From NCBI GenBank assembly GCA_944472155.2, contig OX235277.1, positions 11,294,804 to 11,358,803 on the forward strand: a DNA stretch of 64,000 nucleotides, given 5' to 3'. Below the pieces are notes generated by a model. It did not search any database and was not told where the DNA came from. It worked only from the letters and a program-made list of their open reading frames with translations. The stretch comes from Trichobilharzia szidati. Taxonomy: Eukaryota; Platyhelminthes; Trematoda; Strigeidida; Schistosomatidae. The translations under genes were made by a program, and so were the position numbers. Positions within the stretch are counted from its first letter, which is position 1. Each line of letters starts with the position of its first letter. This document shows, one piece after another, positions 1 to 11,545 of the stretch.

Positions 1-253
1 CCGCTATGACTGTCATACGTCTACTAATTGCTGCCAACTGTCAGCAGTCTACGACGTCAACGCTGAAGCCAATGAGCACTGACAACCATTCTGCACTTCA
101 AGTCTAGCAGTTGTCCTTGTTACTCCTCTCTCTGGACTCACACGTGGTATTCTCCTTGATTGGAATAGATACAATGACTGACAAATAAGGATTAACAAAT
201 ATCCTGTGTCTTGTTCTCAGAGATATGACTTGCTTCATATTTACCGACACTCC

Positions 254-1024
254 TAGCTAACGAGTTTCAGAAGGCATGACACCTTGCTCTGAGGCTTTTC
301 ATCCATAGTTTTCCAATACCTGACATCAGTTTATTGTTCACCAAGATGATAAGCCACTTAGATTGGTAAACATACCACATAAAACTGTTGAAAACATTCT
401 GAAATCATTATACTCTCTGACAAATATTTTCGTGTAAATTACAGGTGAACACTGTAAAACGTTTTCAGTTTGTCACGTTAACAAAAACATTTTTGAGTTT
501 GAAAGAGATTCCTTGTGTCTGATGAAACAAACGACCATGAATTATTTCATCATGAGATTTGTAGGAATGCTTTTTTCTTTACCAAATTGTTTGACGTCTC
601 TAGTAGATGGATTTGTATGGAAGAAAACTTTTATTGTCATTCATAAAACGCAAATTTTTTCTCACCATTTTAGTTGTTTTGTCATCTCCTGTCGCCATAG
701 AATGAAAGATCCATGCCACCGAACTAACAGAGACAGGAATTCTATTAAAGGTTTTGCGCTTTTGAATGTGTAACAGCGCATTGTACAATGATGTGTCAAA
801 ACAATATGCAGAATTGGGTTATGAAACATATGAATGTGCGTTTTCTAGTCACAAGAATATTTCACTGATATTTAAAATCTGTGCTAATCATTGTCTGTGA
901 ATAATCAACTATGTAAGCCGAAAGATAGACAAACGTCGTCCTTAAACTAGAGTCGATTGACATAAACCTTGCAGGCTCTTGTAGTGCCAAGGGATTAGAT
1001 TTTCACCCATTGGGCATTAATTGG
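254..1024. repeat. Duplicated spacer block, copy 1 (matches 14562-15346)
   Basis: This block aligns end to end, with small indels, to 14562-15346; both open with the words CTAGCTAACGAGT and close at CACCCATTGGGCATT. Similarity stops abruptly at both edges. Short open frames on both strands do not stay open in both copies: the minus-strand frame at 600-788 has a stop in the second copy. I therefore treat it as duplicated non-coding DNA lying left of units A and B, and not as an exon. No motif tells what it was originally. Confidence 0.7.
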
Positions 1025-2775
1025 TTTCACACAAAATATTTTTGGCTACTTTCCTTTCCACTTCTTCCTTACTCTTGATATGCTGTTTTACAAGAACGTT
1101 TAAGGTTACTGTCATGCCACAGTAGTCACTCAACTTCTCACCATCCTGCCATATTCTTGTCATCCAAGCATATACTTTTGATTCTGTAGCTAAGATATGG
1201 GGTCCAGTTTTTAATATAAAATTGGCTTGAAAATATAAAGACGGATTTAATGACTAGTTCAGGCATTCACAGGAAAAGGTATTTCTAGTGCATCCCTTCG
1301 TCTCTTAGAAGGGGGACACTTAAGTAGTCACAACATTACTTGGCTGGGTGAGAGTATTCTGTAGCTGCTGTTCCTTATATTCATCACAGAAAGTAAAAGT
1401 TATCCAGTTATGAATAACTTCCACCTGACTACATAATAGGCATTCATGGTGTGGCTAGCCTGCGATTCTTGGTTAGAATTAACATTGCTATCTTACCGTT
1501 TGCCTGGATGTTGTCTACACAACAAGGAATTTCAACAAAGAAACCGCTTCTTCTATTTTGAAATGACATCCTCTTTTCTTCTGTATGTACTCTGCTAAGT
1601 GGCTTCGATGAGTCACGGTGCATCTCACCTAATACATCTGATCAGTTCATCAGGAAAGTTTTTGAATGCAATTATTCTCTGGTGCATATAGAGTTAAATG
1701 CAATGAGTATTTGAGACTTTGAACAATCAGTAAACCATGAGGTCTTCATTTATATGTTTCCAATGGCTTTGTTGCATAAAGCGTAAGTTTAGAAGGCAGA
1801 TTTTGAAAGCCAAGTCTGTTAACGCCTCCTCACTGTATATTTACATAATTAAGATTTTGTATTGAAGAATATGTTGAAAAGAACTACATTAGTATTCCCT
1901 TCCTTTATTCACTTTGCACGACTGAATATCTAATTGTCAGATATGAATATGAAGATGCCATTTAAACAAAACGTAAAACATAAAAAATTGCTGAAAACAA
2001 GATCGTCTTGTCATTAGGGAATGAGATGACAGTTATTGATTCGCCACAGAAGTGATCTTTTGATACGACTGAAAACGAAAGTAGCATGTGGTCTGGATAT
2101 TTTCACGTTTAAAAAAAATCACATCAAACACTCACTGTACATGACATCTAATTCTATCCGAATAGTGAATTGTCTTCTTAGGAAAATAGGGGAGAAAATT
2201 ATGCAACTTTTCAGACCAGCCTGTCTCCTTTCAGACAGAGTCTGATGTTTGTTATAGAACATTATACAAATTGTCTACTTACAACATCAGAAGATTTCTT
2301 CAACTAGAAATGTATATAACTTTTTCTGAAGTTTATTTCAGAAGCTATCTGAATATGCGATTCCCTGTAAAACGACTTCAGATATTCATTGCTGATTCTG
2401 CCTAAATTAAATCAAGAGTGATTGTGTGATCCGGATATAAACGCGATATCACTTCAGTTCAATCACATTTGGAATGGTGTAGGCTGATAATTCATTAATA
2501 TAATTTGTGTATTTCTCCGTGGTACTTGAATAGTCACATGGATACTTCATATTTTATTTCTTTAATTGCTTGTCAAGTGTACACATTCAGAAAGCGGGTC
2601 ACACTTGAACTGTCAGCCTTATGCGTTTAAGTCTAGACTAAATTTGAAAATTACAAGTAATGATAAGTGATGTATTCAGGCAGCTTATTACGCAAACATC
2701 ATCGTGATATCACAACTTGACAGAGTTGTAATTCAGAGGTCTTTTACTACCGAATAGTAAACCCGTTTATTTTCG
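1025..2775. other. No recognisable feature
   Basis: AT-rich DNA with only short, unconvincing open frames, such as a 69-codon plus frame at 2036-2245 with no family resemblance. I see no retroelement motif, tRNA box pair or repeat shared with the rest of the window. Confidence 0.5.
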
Positions 2776-3100
2776 TAACCTGAATCTTCCAGGTTTGGTC
2801 CCTGACAGGGTCGTGGGCATGTAGAGCTGAAGGGCTTCGGAATATGACGAAACAGTTGTTCAACGCCCCCAGTTTCCCATGGAGCTGTCTAAGTGATCTT
2901 TCCATTATGGGTAAATTTTATTTTGATAGAGTCTCACAGTGTAATACAGTAATATATACTGATGACGTTTCGAGCACAATTTATTGCTCATAATCATATC
3001 AACTAACTACTGCAATCAATCCGAAATTATCAGTTAAGAAGATACAATCTCTCTGAAGATCTTTGAAAATAAATCATGCGGTTTTGAAAACACTAAGAAA
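2776..3100 (-). mobile_element. Terminal-region fragment of a Penelope-like element (probable)
   Basis: The segment around 2940-3005 is related to 59080-59180. Both share a CACAGTG word, then about 35-40 nt later a TTTATTG-TCATAATCATATCA stretch. At 59 kb the block lies next to a GIY-YIG coding remnant of a Penelope-like element, so I read both as terminal or untranslated DNA of such elements. On the minus strand a GAGCA...TGCTC hairpin is followed directly by GAAACGTC, which resembles half of a hammerhead ribozyme core. No reading frame survives here, so the family assignment rests on the second copy. Confidence 0.4.
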
Positions 3101-4665
3101 ATCATGTATAAATTAACTCACTTGTATGAAAATTGAGGTATGCAAACTGCAGGTTCAGTAGTTTCATCATCAATTGTTTCATTCACTATTGATAAATTAG
3201 CTCTACTGGAGTTTCACTGAAATGAACGTGGAAGACATTCTATTTTCGTCCAAGTTATTCTTCAGTCAAAACATTGGTGTATTTGTATTTGAATCTGGTA
3301 CACAAAGTTAAGTGATTTCTTCACCTTCACTAACTGTCTGATTCGTAGAAGAATATTAAACAGTTTTGAATGTACATTGAAGTAGTGAATAATCTTGGGG
3401 TAACTGAACTACATCTAAAGTAGAAGGACGAACAATTTTACATAGTTCTAGGATTCATACTTGTCCAGACCAAAAGTGTTTGATGTTGAAGCTGAAATAA
3501 GGAAATATAGAAAACTAAAGGATGTACAATAAACAACAGATCATCAGAAATATTATAACTAATACGAGAGAAGAGAGCGAAGGAATTTCCGCAAGCAACT
3601 AATTGCATTTAAAGTCTCCATGACAGATGCCTTGTGGAGTTACGGAGAATGATAAGTGCTTGCCTTAAATTGAAGTGTGCGCTGAAGGTATTGTCCAGAA
3701 AGTAAGTGAGATCTTCTGAGATAAACATTCTAGCTCAGAGAACACAACTTCACCAACATTATCCACCTGAGCTGTACAAATGGAAATAATTTAGCACTCT
3801 GTAGTCGTATACTTAGCTTAAATTGCATTTTTGTCTGATATATTAAGCAATAAAATTCCTCGAAATTTCGAAGGAATATATATATGTATAAATATTCTTG
3901 ACTAAACTTAATCGGATTTGTCTAGCAAAAGGAGAAACTGTTTGAGTGCTAACAACTGCTTATAAATTCATTAGTAGAAGAAATACTAGACAGTTAGTGA
4001 ATACTCGGACTTCTGTTTATTTTGCTATTATGACTGTTTTTGGCATAAATTGTGGATTATTTGATTACAGTTTCCATCTTTAATCATCGTCATAATCATA
4101 TTCTAGTTCGGCTTCATGCGAAAGTGATTCACGCATTTATGCCTGTATATTCCTTACAATAAGTATCGGTAAATTATTTACTTATTTTTAGGTAACAGTG
4201 TAGAAAGAAACCTCCAAATAAGAGGAACTTCATATATGTGATGAATTTATACCACCAACTGCTGTTACGAAATGCAAACCACTCATGAACTAGACAACAG
4301 TGTGTTTGAGAAAAAATATGTAAACAATTTCTGGGAATTAGCATTTCTTAATATCCACTTAATCAAATGAAAACACATTCTTGGTAAGATTGTTCAAAAT
4401 ATTTTCAGCTTGTAAGGTAAAAAGTGAGTTAGATAGGTTATGTCTGAAGGTAGGATAATAACTCAGGTCCAAGTTTATTTCGCACAAGTGACATCCGAAA
4501 TAAAATCCCAGTACTTCATTAGATTATCCAGCGTTGGTTTGGAGGTATTCGATTTGATTTCATCATGAGCTAACATCAGTTAGAGAACCACTGAAAATCC
4601 TGTAAGTACTGCAGTGCTGCTTCGTCCTACCTTGGGATGGATATCAAATAAATAAATAAATCAGC
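3101..4665. other. No recognisable feature; ends in an AAAT-repeat junction
   Basis: No gene, RNA or recognised element is visible. The last 20 bases are a short (AAAT)n tract that abuts the first base shared with unit D (44818). The same junction type, with fewer AAAT copies, sits left of unit D. It may be the tail of an old retroelement insertion at the array edge. Confidence 0.4.
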
Positions 4666-5287
4666 AGAATAAACATTCAACCTGATGGGTGCAGTTAGAA
4701 ACCACTATATTGTCATCTATCGGTAGGCGCCTTTTATTACTCAAATTCTTGTATCGTCAACTTACAATGCACATCTCTCATCACACAGGCTAATTCACAC
4801 TCAAAATGCTCATATTCGTGATGCATGTAGACTGAATGTGGTTGTTTCATGCATCAAATATCCATCTGTATTACCCGAGATTCCCTTCCTACGTTACACA
4901 ATCATTTCGATAGACGGAATGCAGGAATATAATTTATAATCACTCACCATATTTATGAATTCTAGAAATGCCTTCGTTTATCTTCGATCGCATTTATCAA
5001 CACAAGCATCGACTACTGTTCGCTGAATACGGGTTTGTATGCACACCACAGGAAATACTCGATGCCACTTATTTTAAGCCTGTGAAGGGATGTGTTCAGT
5101 GAAGCTAACTACATCAGGTCATTCATTATTCACTGAGACCACTCGATCAACAAACTTCTGTTAACACATTTACAACTGGCTAGCTGATTTTGGAGATCAC
5201 GTGAGGTTGGCGATTACCCTGAATTCGTGAGATGTCGAATGAATCTGTGAATTTGTAATCAGAAAACAAGGAATTTGTCAAAAGTGA

Positions 5288-5293
5288 TTTATT
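5288..5293 (-). promoter_or_regulatory. Polyadenylation signal AATAAA, gene copy A
   Basis: AATAAA on the minus strand lies 57 nt beyond the stop codon of the copy A cysteine exon. It is conserved at the same place in copies B and D, while copy C has AATAAT. Confidence 0.6.
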
Positions 5294-5349
5294 TCTTATT
5301 ATCCCGATACCCACAAACAAATTTCACATTTCAGTTTTCATTTCACACA

Positions 5350-8217
5350 TCATTTCTGACATTGATTATATCGACACGTATTTTCACAGCATTCCTCATC
5401 TGCATTACAGAATTCACCTCGTGGTTTACAACAAAAAAGAAGACCAGTTGATTTCCAACGTCGACATTCTATGAACGGACAGCACTTCCTATAATGAGGA
5501 TTGTCACCACCGATTTTCACACACCCACAATCTTCTCCTTTCCAAGAAAAGAAATACAAAGATATTGGTATTTCATGAAAAAAGTTGACAGAGCAAGCTT
5601 TGAAAGTCAAAATGAAATTGTCAAGAATGATTTTATCGATGAATTATTGCGAGATAAAACATTCACATTACTACCTCAACACCACTTCTTGTCTGGATTT
5701 TTAGGAAAGGTCAGTTTGACTCAATTGAATTGTAGTCAGAGATCAGGTTCAGTTCATATTAGACAGAAATCTGCCATGTATTCACGCACAATAATGTTAT
5801 CAACTAGCATACATTGAAATGACAGAGATGCAGGGAGTTTATTCAAGGCAACCGAGGCATGTCCTGCAAACCTTTTGAATCTTTATATAAACATGTTAAT
5901 ATCTACTGATTACTGTTATTCATAGGAATGCTAATGATAATCTCCATTGTATTCAGTGACCTGTGTGTCCTGCGTTGAAACCGACTTATTCAAATATTAG
6001 TTCACAAATTTCACAAATTTAGTTCTCTGTTTCCTTTCATGCAATGGAATAACGCAGACATATGCACATCAGTGAGCGTAAATTTCAACAGATCTATTCT
6101 CCTGATTCGACCATCCATCATGTGTAAAAGGATGAAACAGTGTGGTTGGCACACGAAGAGTGTTCACTCAGATGACAGAAGTGTAGAAATTACATAATGT
6201 CACGTATGTACCACAACAATGGAGGAGAAGGCGACGAGCTCCATTGATTTGTGATTAGTTGGTTATGAGAAGAAAAATCTTCAGTGAAACGGTACCGGTT
6301 CTTCTACTTCAAAAACCGAACTCCAGAATGAAAGAGATAACTGTGAACACTACACAACACATACGATTATATGAAGTCATGACCTGTAACATTTATCTAC
6401 CAGTGATGATCATTGTTCATGTGACTTTGGTGAAGAAATGAACATTAGAAATGTGAAGGACAGCACTGAATTGTGAATAGTTGAGATGCTATTCTAACAC
6501 CGCAATTCTCACCATTTATATATCCGAATATATTCTGTTGGTGAACGTGTCAATCTTGTGACAATTGGACTATAACTGGCATTGTTGATACTATTATTGT
6601 TTCCTTGTGTTCATAGTGGAACATAGGGCTTCAACTACACTTCTCCGCTTGCCTCTGTCTTCTGCTGTACTTTTCACGTGCGTCCATGTTAATCCATAGT
6701 GTTGATAGTAATGAAACACAATTCGACTGAGTGTATTTGTTCTGCACTTTCCGACAAATATCAGTAGTTCCTGCTTTGCAAAAAGTTGACGCAATTGAAG
6801 TCTGGCACACTAAATTCGTGCATCATTATTTGAATATGAGATAGGGAACAAAAATCAATCCGCATCAGACATATTTCAGTCGCAGTCACCTAACTAATAT
6901 CAACACGCAAAAAATAGGCTGAATAGTTTAGTACGAATGACAAGCACGTGGATCGGGTAATTCTTTTCGATTCGTGTGATGTGGGATAAAAATATCGGAT
7001 AGTTATGAGGGAACATGAAAGACAGGTAAAATGTGATTTATCTCAACTAAATCAGTTTGTGAAATTCTGCACGTTATTGAAATGCGCTGTCGCCGAATTT
7101 GAAATCACCGGTAATGCACATGCAGTTGTGAAAACTAATTTCCTGACTAGTCAATTTGCAAGCCTGTCGTTTTAAATGCTATCTGCAACAACATATATAA
7201 GACAACGCGACGCATTCCCTGAAATAAGTGTATTATAGGTTCCAAAGATCTCTGCAGACATAAGGATGCTAGAACACAGATCTGCGGTCACACTGCAGTC
7301 GATAGAAATGGACACAAAATCGAATTTGATAGAACAAAGGTTCTGCGAAAATGTTTTGGATCGTAGGAAGAAAGACTGACAGCAGAAACTCTACATACAT
7401 GAGTGAAACTCAACAGTTTGAACAGCCGTGGAGGCGTGGTGTTAGCTAAAGCATGGTAAATCCTGATTAATAAATAAAAATGGATATCTATCACTAATAA
7501 TTCATTATTGGTATTAATTCATGATTGCCTACATTTTCTGATTGAGAGATCAGCAAATGTTTTACAACTGTTTAATATAAGCAATCATAACAACAATACT
7601 GTGATCTGCATATGCACATATATATTTACATATATTCAGCTTTCTAAAATTAATTTTCAGTCAGTTGTCTTCTGATGAAATGTACAGACAGTTCAAATTG
7701 TATAAATGAACTGGACACGCAAATTAAATTGCAGATATTAGCTGATGCAGAACCCACATCCAAGTCACAGTTATGCTATAGATCGGAGACAAGGATCTAC
7801 CGAAAACCATCACGATGCTTTCCCATTCCTAAGAATATCAATGTTTCACACATTTCCTCGCATTCGAATGCATCTTCAATTAACATGACACTCCGAAATT
7901 GACGAAGCATGTCATGCTCACAAACACAATTATCATGCAAGTTATCAACAGAGTGAAGTTGAAGTCTAAACTCGTGAACCCCTCTACATCAACGACATTA
8001 CTACACAAATTGAATCAACCGACATTAAGAATAGCTGAACGGTAAATTAGGCATCTACAAAATTCTAAATAATACCCAACTGACCTGATGAACACAAATC
8101 TAATACAATCACAGTATAATGCACATCACAAGAAAACATACCTGAAGCCTGTACAACATGGTCGCCCATTACCACAACTGACAATACCAATATCGTGAGC
8201 AACCTAGAGGTGTGCAT
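5350..8217 (-). CDS. Secreted cysteine-rich (knottin-like) peptide, copy A, two exons
   Basis: Exon 1 (8142-8217) encodes a 25-residue signal peptide: MHTS, a hydrophobic LLTILVLSVVV core, and a small-residue end (QAS). It ends in a GTATGT donor in phase 1. Exon 2 (5350-5537) follows a pyrimidine-rich acceptor ending in AAAG; the frame is restored and runs to a TGA at 5350-5352, giving about 62 mature residues. Twelve cysteines are seen at mature positions 4, 6, 19, 20, 25, 36, 37, 44, 50, 51, 55 and 60. The last six follow inhibitor-cystine-knot spacing. Such folds are known in secreted channel modulators, protease inhibitors and defence peptides; which applies here cannot be told. Splicing is inferred from sites conserved in four copies. 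An upstream in-frame ATG at 5610 lies in the intron and would give no signal peptide. I recognise no named family. Confidence 0.8.
6591..6699 (-). mobile_element. 109-bp 5'-truncated RTE retrotransposon insertion
   Basis: The segment matches the 3' end of the RTE element at 55771-59038. It shares the ATTATTGTT tail, the GTGGAACATAGGGCTTCAAC stretch and codons for the reverse-transcriptase C-terminus (TAEDR, EALCST). It is flanked by the direct repeat TGTTGATA at 6583-6590 and 6700-6707. Unit C (about 30918-30945) lacks the insert, so it arrived in the copy A intron after these units separated. Confidence 0.8.
7235..7470 (+). pseudogene. Penelope-like GIY-YIG endonuclease fragment in intron of copy A
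   Basis: Read on the plus strand with frameshifts, this segment gives EHRSAVT, then GHKIEFDRTKVLRK, then ERLTAETLHT. This resembles the C-terminal part of GIY-YIG domains of Penelope-like elements (RSA..LHS...GH...FD.TKVL.....R..EALH). Equivalent fragments sit in the introns of copies B, C and D. The minus-strand open frame at 7288-7494 is its antisense shadow. It is a fossil carried along by the array. Confidence 0.5.
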
Positions 8218-8255
8218 AATTGGATTATTATTGCCACAATGTAAAGGGGAAAGCC

Positions 8256-8263
8256 ATTATATA
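8256..8263 (-). promoter_or_regulatory. TATA box, gene copy A
   Basis: TATATAAT on the minus strand lies 39 nt upstream of the copy A start codon. A TATA word is at exactly the same distance in all five units, inside a conserved block that also contains CCAAAT-like sequence. If transcription starts about 30 nt downstream, the 5' leader is only around 10 nt long. Confidence 0.6.
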
Positions 8264-9420
8264 TTTCCCACTGTATCCAAATGGTGAACATATCTATGCC
8301 GTTGCGATCACACAGGAATGAAAATTGTTCACATTGGAACATAAGTGAACATTTTTCTGTGCACAGGGATTAGTGGAAACATAGTCAGTGCAGTGAGAAC
8401 AATGAGAAGAACACGAGTATTCGTCACGTAATTTATTGCAATTGAATGTAACATTGAGGATATACATAGTGTCCGTGAGTAGTTGCATTGTGTGCATTGT
8501 GGAAAAGATCTAGCCAATAATAATTCTATTCCAATAGTTGTTTGCACACACACACACAAGTTCTACTTCTTCACTGCACATGATCATACTGACTGTTCGA
8601 ATTGTGATTTTCATTCCCATTTTGAATTCGGATAAAATTGACCAAAATATGGTAGACGCCCTGTGCATAATCTCTCTGGAATTATTAACACAAATATATA
8701 GAATTCGTTGTTACACGTAAACGAATAATGTAACAGAATTATGAATAATTTGATCAAAAATGAAGAGGAGAGGGGAACCAGTTTGGCGTTGACGACGTGA
8801 GATCGATATTTCTTGCTGTATGTATCAATTCAAATTGAATGCAAGCATTTCCGTATTTTTCTATTCACACCTTTGTTCGAGTTTCTGATTACTTCGCCTA
8901 GCTTTTTGTTGACGCCTGATTGAATTACAATATCAGCATAGTCGAGGGATATATTTCAACTCGATATTAGACACCGCAATAATAATATCGTCAGACTGGT
9001 CAACACTCTCAAATACTATTTTGCGTATGATAGTGATTCCCAAGTGGTGACGTCCTTCGCAATAGGACAGTCAAATGCCACGTTTGAAACGGATTCTTTG
9101 AACCACCACTGTGAAGTGACCGCAATCCACAGAATGCATCAACCTTGTTGATGGCATTTACGGTTGTTCACAGTAAAACTGACAATGTAACATCCACGCA
9201 GGTCTCTTATTCGAAAATATTTTCGTGACACAATCCCAGAATTCTAACATGGAGTCGTTCCTCGGATGGATGAGGTTAATTCCCATCTCATACTAAAGTA
9301 AATTTTGTATTAACAGCATAGTTGAGCGTGAAATATTGACCCTGAATCACATTTCAGATGAGTGGAGAAATCCTGACGTTTCTATAGCATTCTAAATAAC
9401 TTGAATAACCTGTAGATTGA

Positions 9421-10555
9421 TCACCAAAGAGAACCGTCAGATCTCTTTTATTCCTTCAAGGTAGACTGTTATGTCCTCAGACAAGAAAAAAACCAGCCTG
9501 CTGTCTTTTGCACGTTCAGATATTTTGAGAAAATCTATTTTCATTTTGTGTAAAAGTGTAATCCGTACAACCTGAGTTCTTCTCTTCAGTTTGAGATAGA
9601 AAGAAAACCACACAGTCACTCGTTGATGAATCCCTTTATTCTGTGTATAATTAAATTTGTTGTTGAAATATCCATCCTCCTCTATTGTAATAAAATAGTT
9701 TCATTCAAATTATCTATAAAAGCAAGATTGCAAAGAAATGTTGAAGAACAACGCGCCTAATTTGTGATTTCTTTTAGATCGTGATATGCGAAGTTTGTTT
9801 TGCCACTTTTTCGTTCACTACAGCATAACCTGCTCTTCAACAAACAGCAGAACCCACTGATGATGTACACCACATGTATAACATCATGCCTACAAATATC
9901 TTCGACCATAATGAAGATTGAAGGAATGAATAAAAGAACTGCAGATTTCGTCATGCACCAATGCCATTAAGAGATCTTTAGGAAACTATATGTCAGTTAT
10001 TAGTCTTCATCTCATCGTCGGCTAATGGATGAATGTGCGGCAGCTGTATTGAGAATTCATGACCAAAGTGAATTCAAATCTCATTGAACTCACTGGTTCA
10101 GTGTGACGCCATTTCACACTTATTGGTTTTTTTTTAAGTGCTATCTGGTTTCCAGTCAACTCTACCTTTAGTTGGTTATTTGATGTAACCTACGTTCACG
10201 CTAATCCAGATAGCTACAAAATCCCACAGTTTAAGTTAAGGAACAACGGTTTTGGAACAAAAGTGCAGGAGTAATATATCTGATGAGGAATTTTTTCGGT
10301 GTGATGATTTTTCTTGGTATGAACTTCACTCTATCGCAAATCTCGTCCAGTATGCTTTCATGATTGCTGATGATAACTATGAAAATGTCCACATTAAAAT
10401 TCTGACAAGACTCACCATGTAATTAGATGGAATATTGTGTGTAGGTAGGTTATTACGGATTGAACGGAACTATCTGTTGATTGTGTGCAAGCCAAACTCT
10501 GAAATAATAGAGAAGATTTGTAGCTCAGGTGGATGATTTGCAATTAAAAGTGTTC
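9421..10555. other. No recognisable feature
   Basis: This spacer right of unit A holds only short open frames of about 60-65 codons on the minus strand, without motifs. A T-rich run lies near 10126-10136. Confidence 0.5.
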
Positions 10556-10559
10556 TCTG

Positions 10560-11342
10560 AGCTGGTTGGTTTAGTCGCGAAGCTTTCGTCGTCCTTCCGG
10601 ACAACATCTTCAGTGCCATATTTAGCACAGATTAAATTGTTTATATTTCTTCATGCGTGATGTAATTGCGTCTCCTGGTTACTATCTTCACATATGTATT
10701 AACCACTTTCTATTGACTAGGATTTTAAACTTTTTGGTCACCTGATTTACTTTTTAATAATTGGTATATTTCATCTATATTAACGTGTTTGTTAATCGCA
10801 TTTTCGCTTGACTACCAGGCTTCTAGGAAATCTCTGGCACTTTTCGTGTTTCCTCTGTTTAAGATTTTGACGTGATCCCAATCAAACTGATGACCATAGT
10901 TGTCTGCATGCATTGATACTAACGAATACATATCATGTCTTTTTACGGCTGATTTATGTTCTTGGATTCTGATTCGCAGGGGACGCCCACTTTGGCCGAT
11001 GTAATGCTTGTTACAGTTCATACAATTTATTTTGTAGATGGTATTAATTTTATCCTCTTTTTCTGTTGGATCTTTTGGTTTGCATAATATCGAATTAAGC
11101 GATTTTACTGGTTTATGTGCTATATTTATATCCAACGGTTTCAGTATTTTGGCTGCTATTTCAGAGATATTCCTCATGTATGGTAGAATGAATTTTCTTG
11201 TGGTCTTTGATAATGGTTTCTTGTTGGTGTTTTGATTCGACTTTAAACACTTTTTGATGAAATTTTGTGGATAACCATTCTTTTTGAAGACCGTTTGGAG
11301 GTACTTTTCTTCCATTCTTTTCAGCTCTGGAGTGCTACAATG
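10560..11342 (-). mobile_element. 5'-truncated Penelope-like element with GIY-YIG domain
   Basis: A 167-codon frame (10812-11315) starts with the end of the reverse transcriptase (KKNGYPQNF). It continues into a well-preserved GIY-YIG endonuclease: IYKINC about residues 93-98, HYIGQSGR 104-111, IQEHK 117-121 and the catalytic-type glutamate in FLEAW (E164). The frame can be followed upstream to about 11342 (CSTPELK). A TAG after LEAW interrupts it, but 24 further codons ending at 10725 still read as family sequence (AINKHVNIDEIYQ). Downstream, 10590-10635 carries a CTGAAGA...CGAAA segment around a GTCC-GGAA-GGAC hairpin, typical of Penelope-like element ends. The 5' part of the reverse transcriptase is missing. 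Confidence 0.8.
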
Positions 11343-11399
11343 TGTCTGAGCTCTTTTAAACTCTGGCTAGGCTTCTCAAAAACAAGCTGAACTGTGGCG

Positions 11400-11545
11400 A
11401 TAATAATAACAAATTTGACAACATGTGTATAGGTAAACTTACTACTGGCGTGAGCATGGTTTAGGCTTCCGTCGGTCAAGGATTGAACCCTGTACCTTGT
11501 TGGTGTTTGGCAAGCGTTCAACCGCTGAACCTTCGATGCACAGTG
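11400..11545 (-). mobile_element. tRNA-derived SINE
   Basis: On the minus strand a tRNA-like A box (AGGTTCAGCGG, 11522-11532) is followed 33 nt later by a B box (GGTTCAATCC, 11480-11489). This is the internal polymerase III promoter layout. The tail part differs from the other three SINEs in the window, so it may be another subfamily. No tRNA cloverleaf with intact acceptor stem is visible, so I call it a SINE and not a tRNA gene. Confidence 0.55.

Larger units (their letters stand above)
4666..9420. repeat. Tandem repeat unit A of the cysteine-rich peptide array
   Basis: The unit starts at an AATCAGCAGAATAAAC word shared with B (18187), D (44822) and E (62748). It ends near the 9330-9415 segment, which matches 22866-22950 in unit B. 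From left to right it contains the 3' flank, cysteine exon, long intron with a Penelope-like GIY-YIG scrap, signal-peptide exon, TATA box and about 1.1 kb of upstream DNA. It differs from the other units by a 109-bp RTE insertion at 6591-6699. Confidence 0.85.

Noticed and set aside
8545..8561. CA repeat near the promoter as a regulatory element
   Set aside because: Its length varies between units and it is a simple microsatellite without other support.
10812..11315. GIY-YIG frame as a host repair nuclease gene
   Set aside because: The KNGYPQNF reverse-transcriptase tail just before the domain and the element-type 3' end show it is a Penelope-like element.
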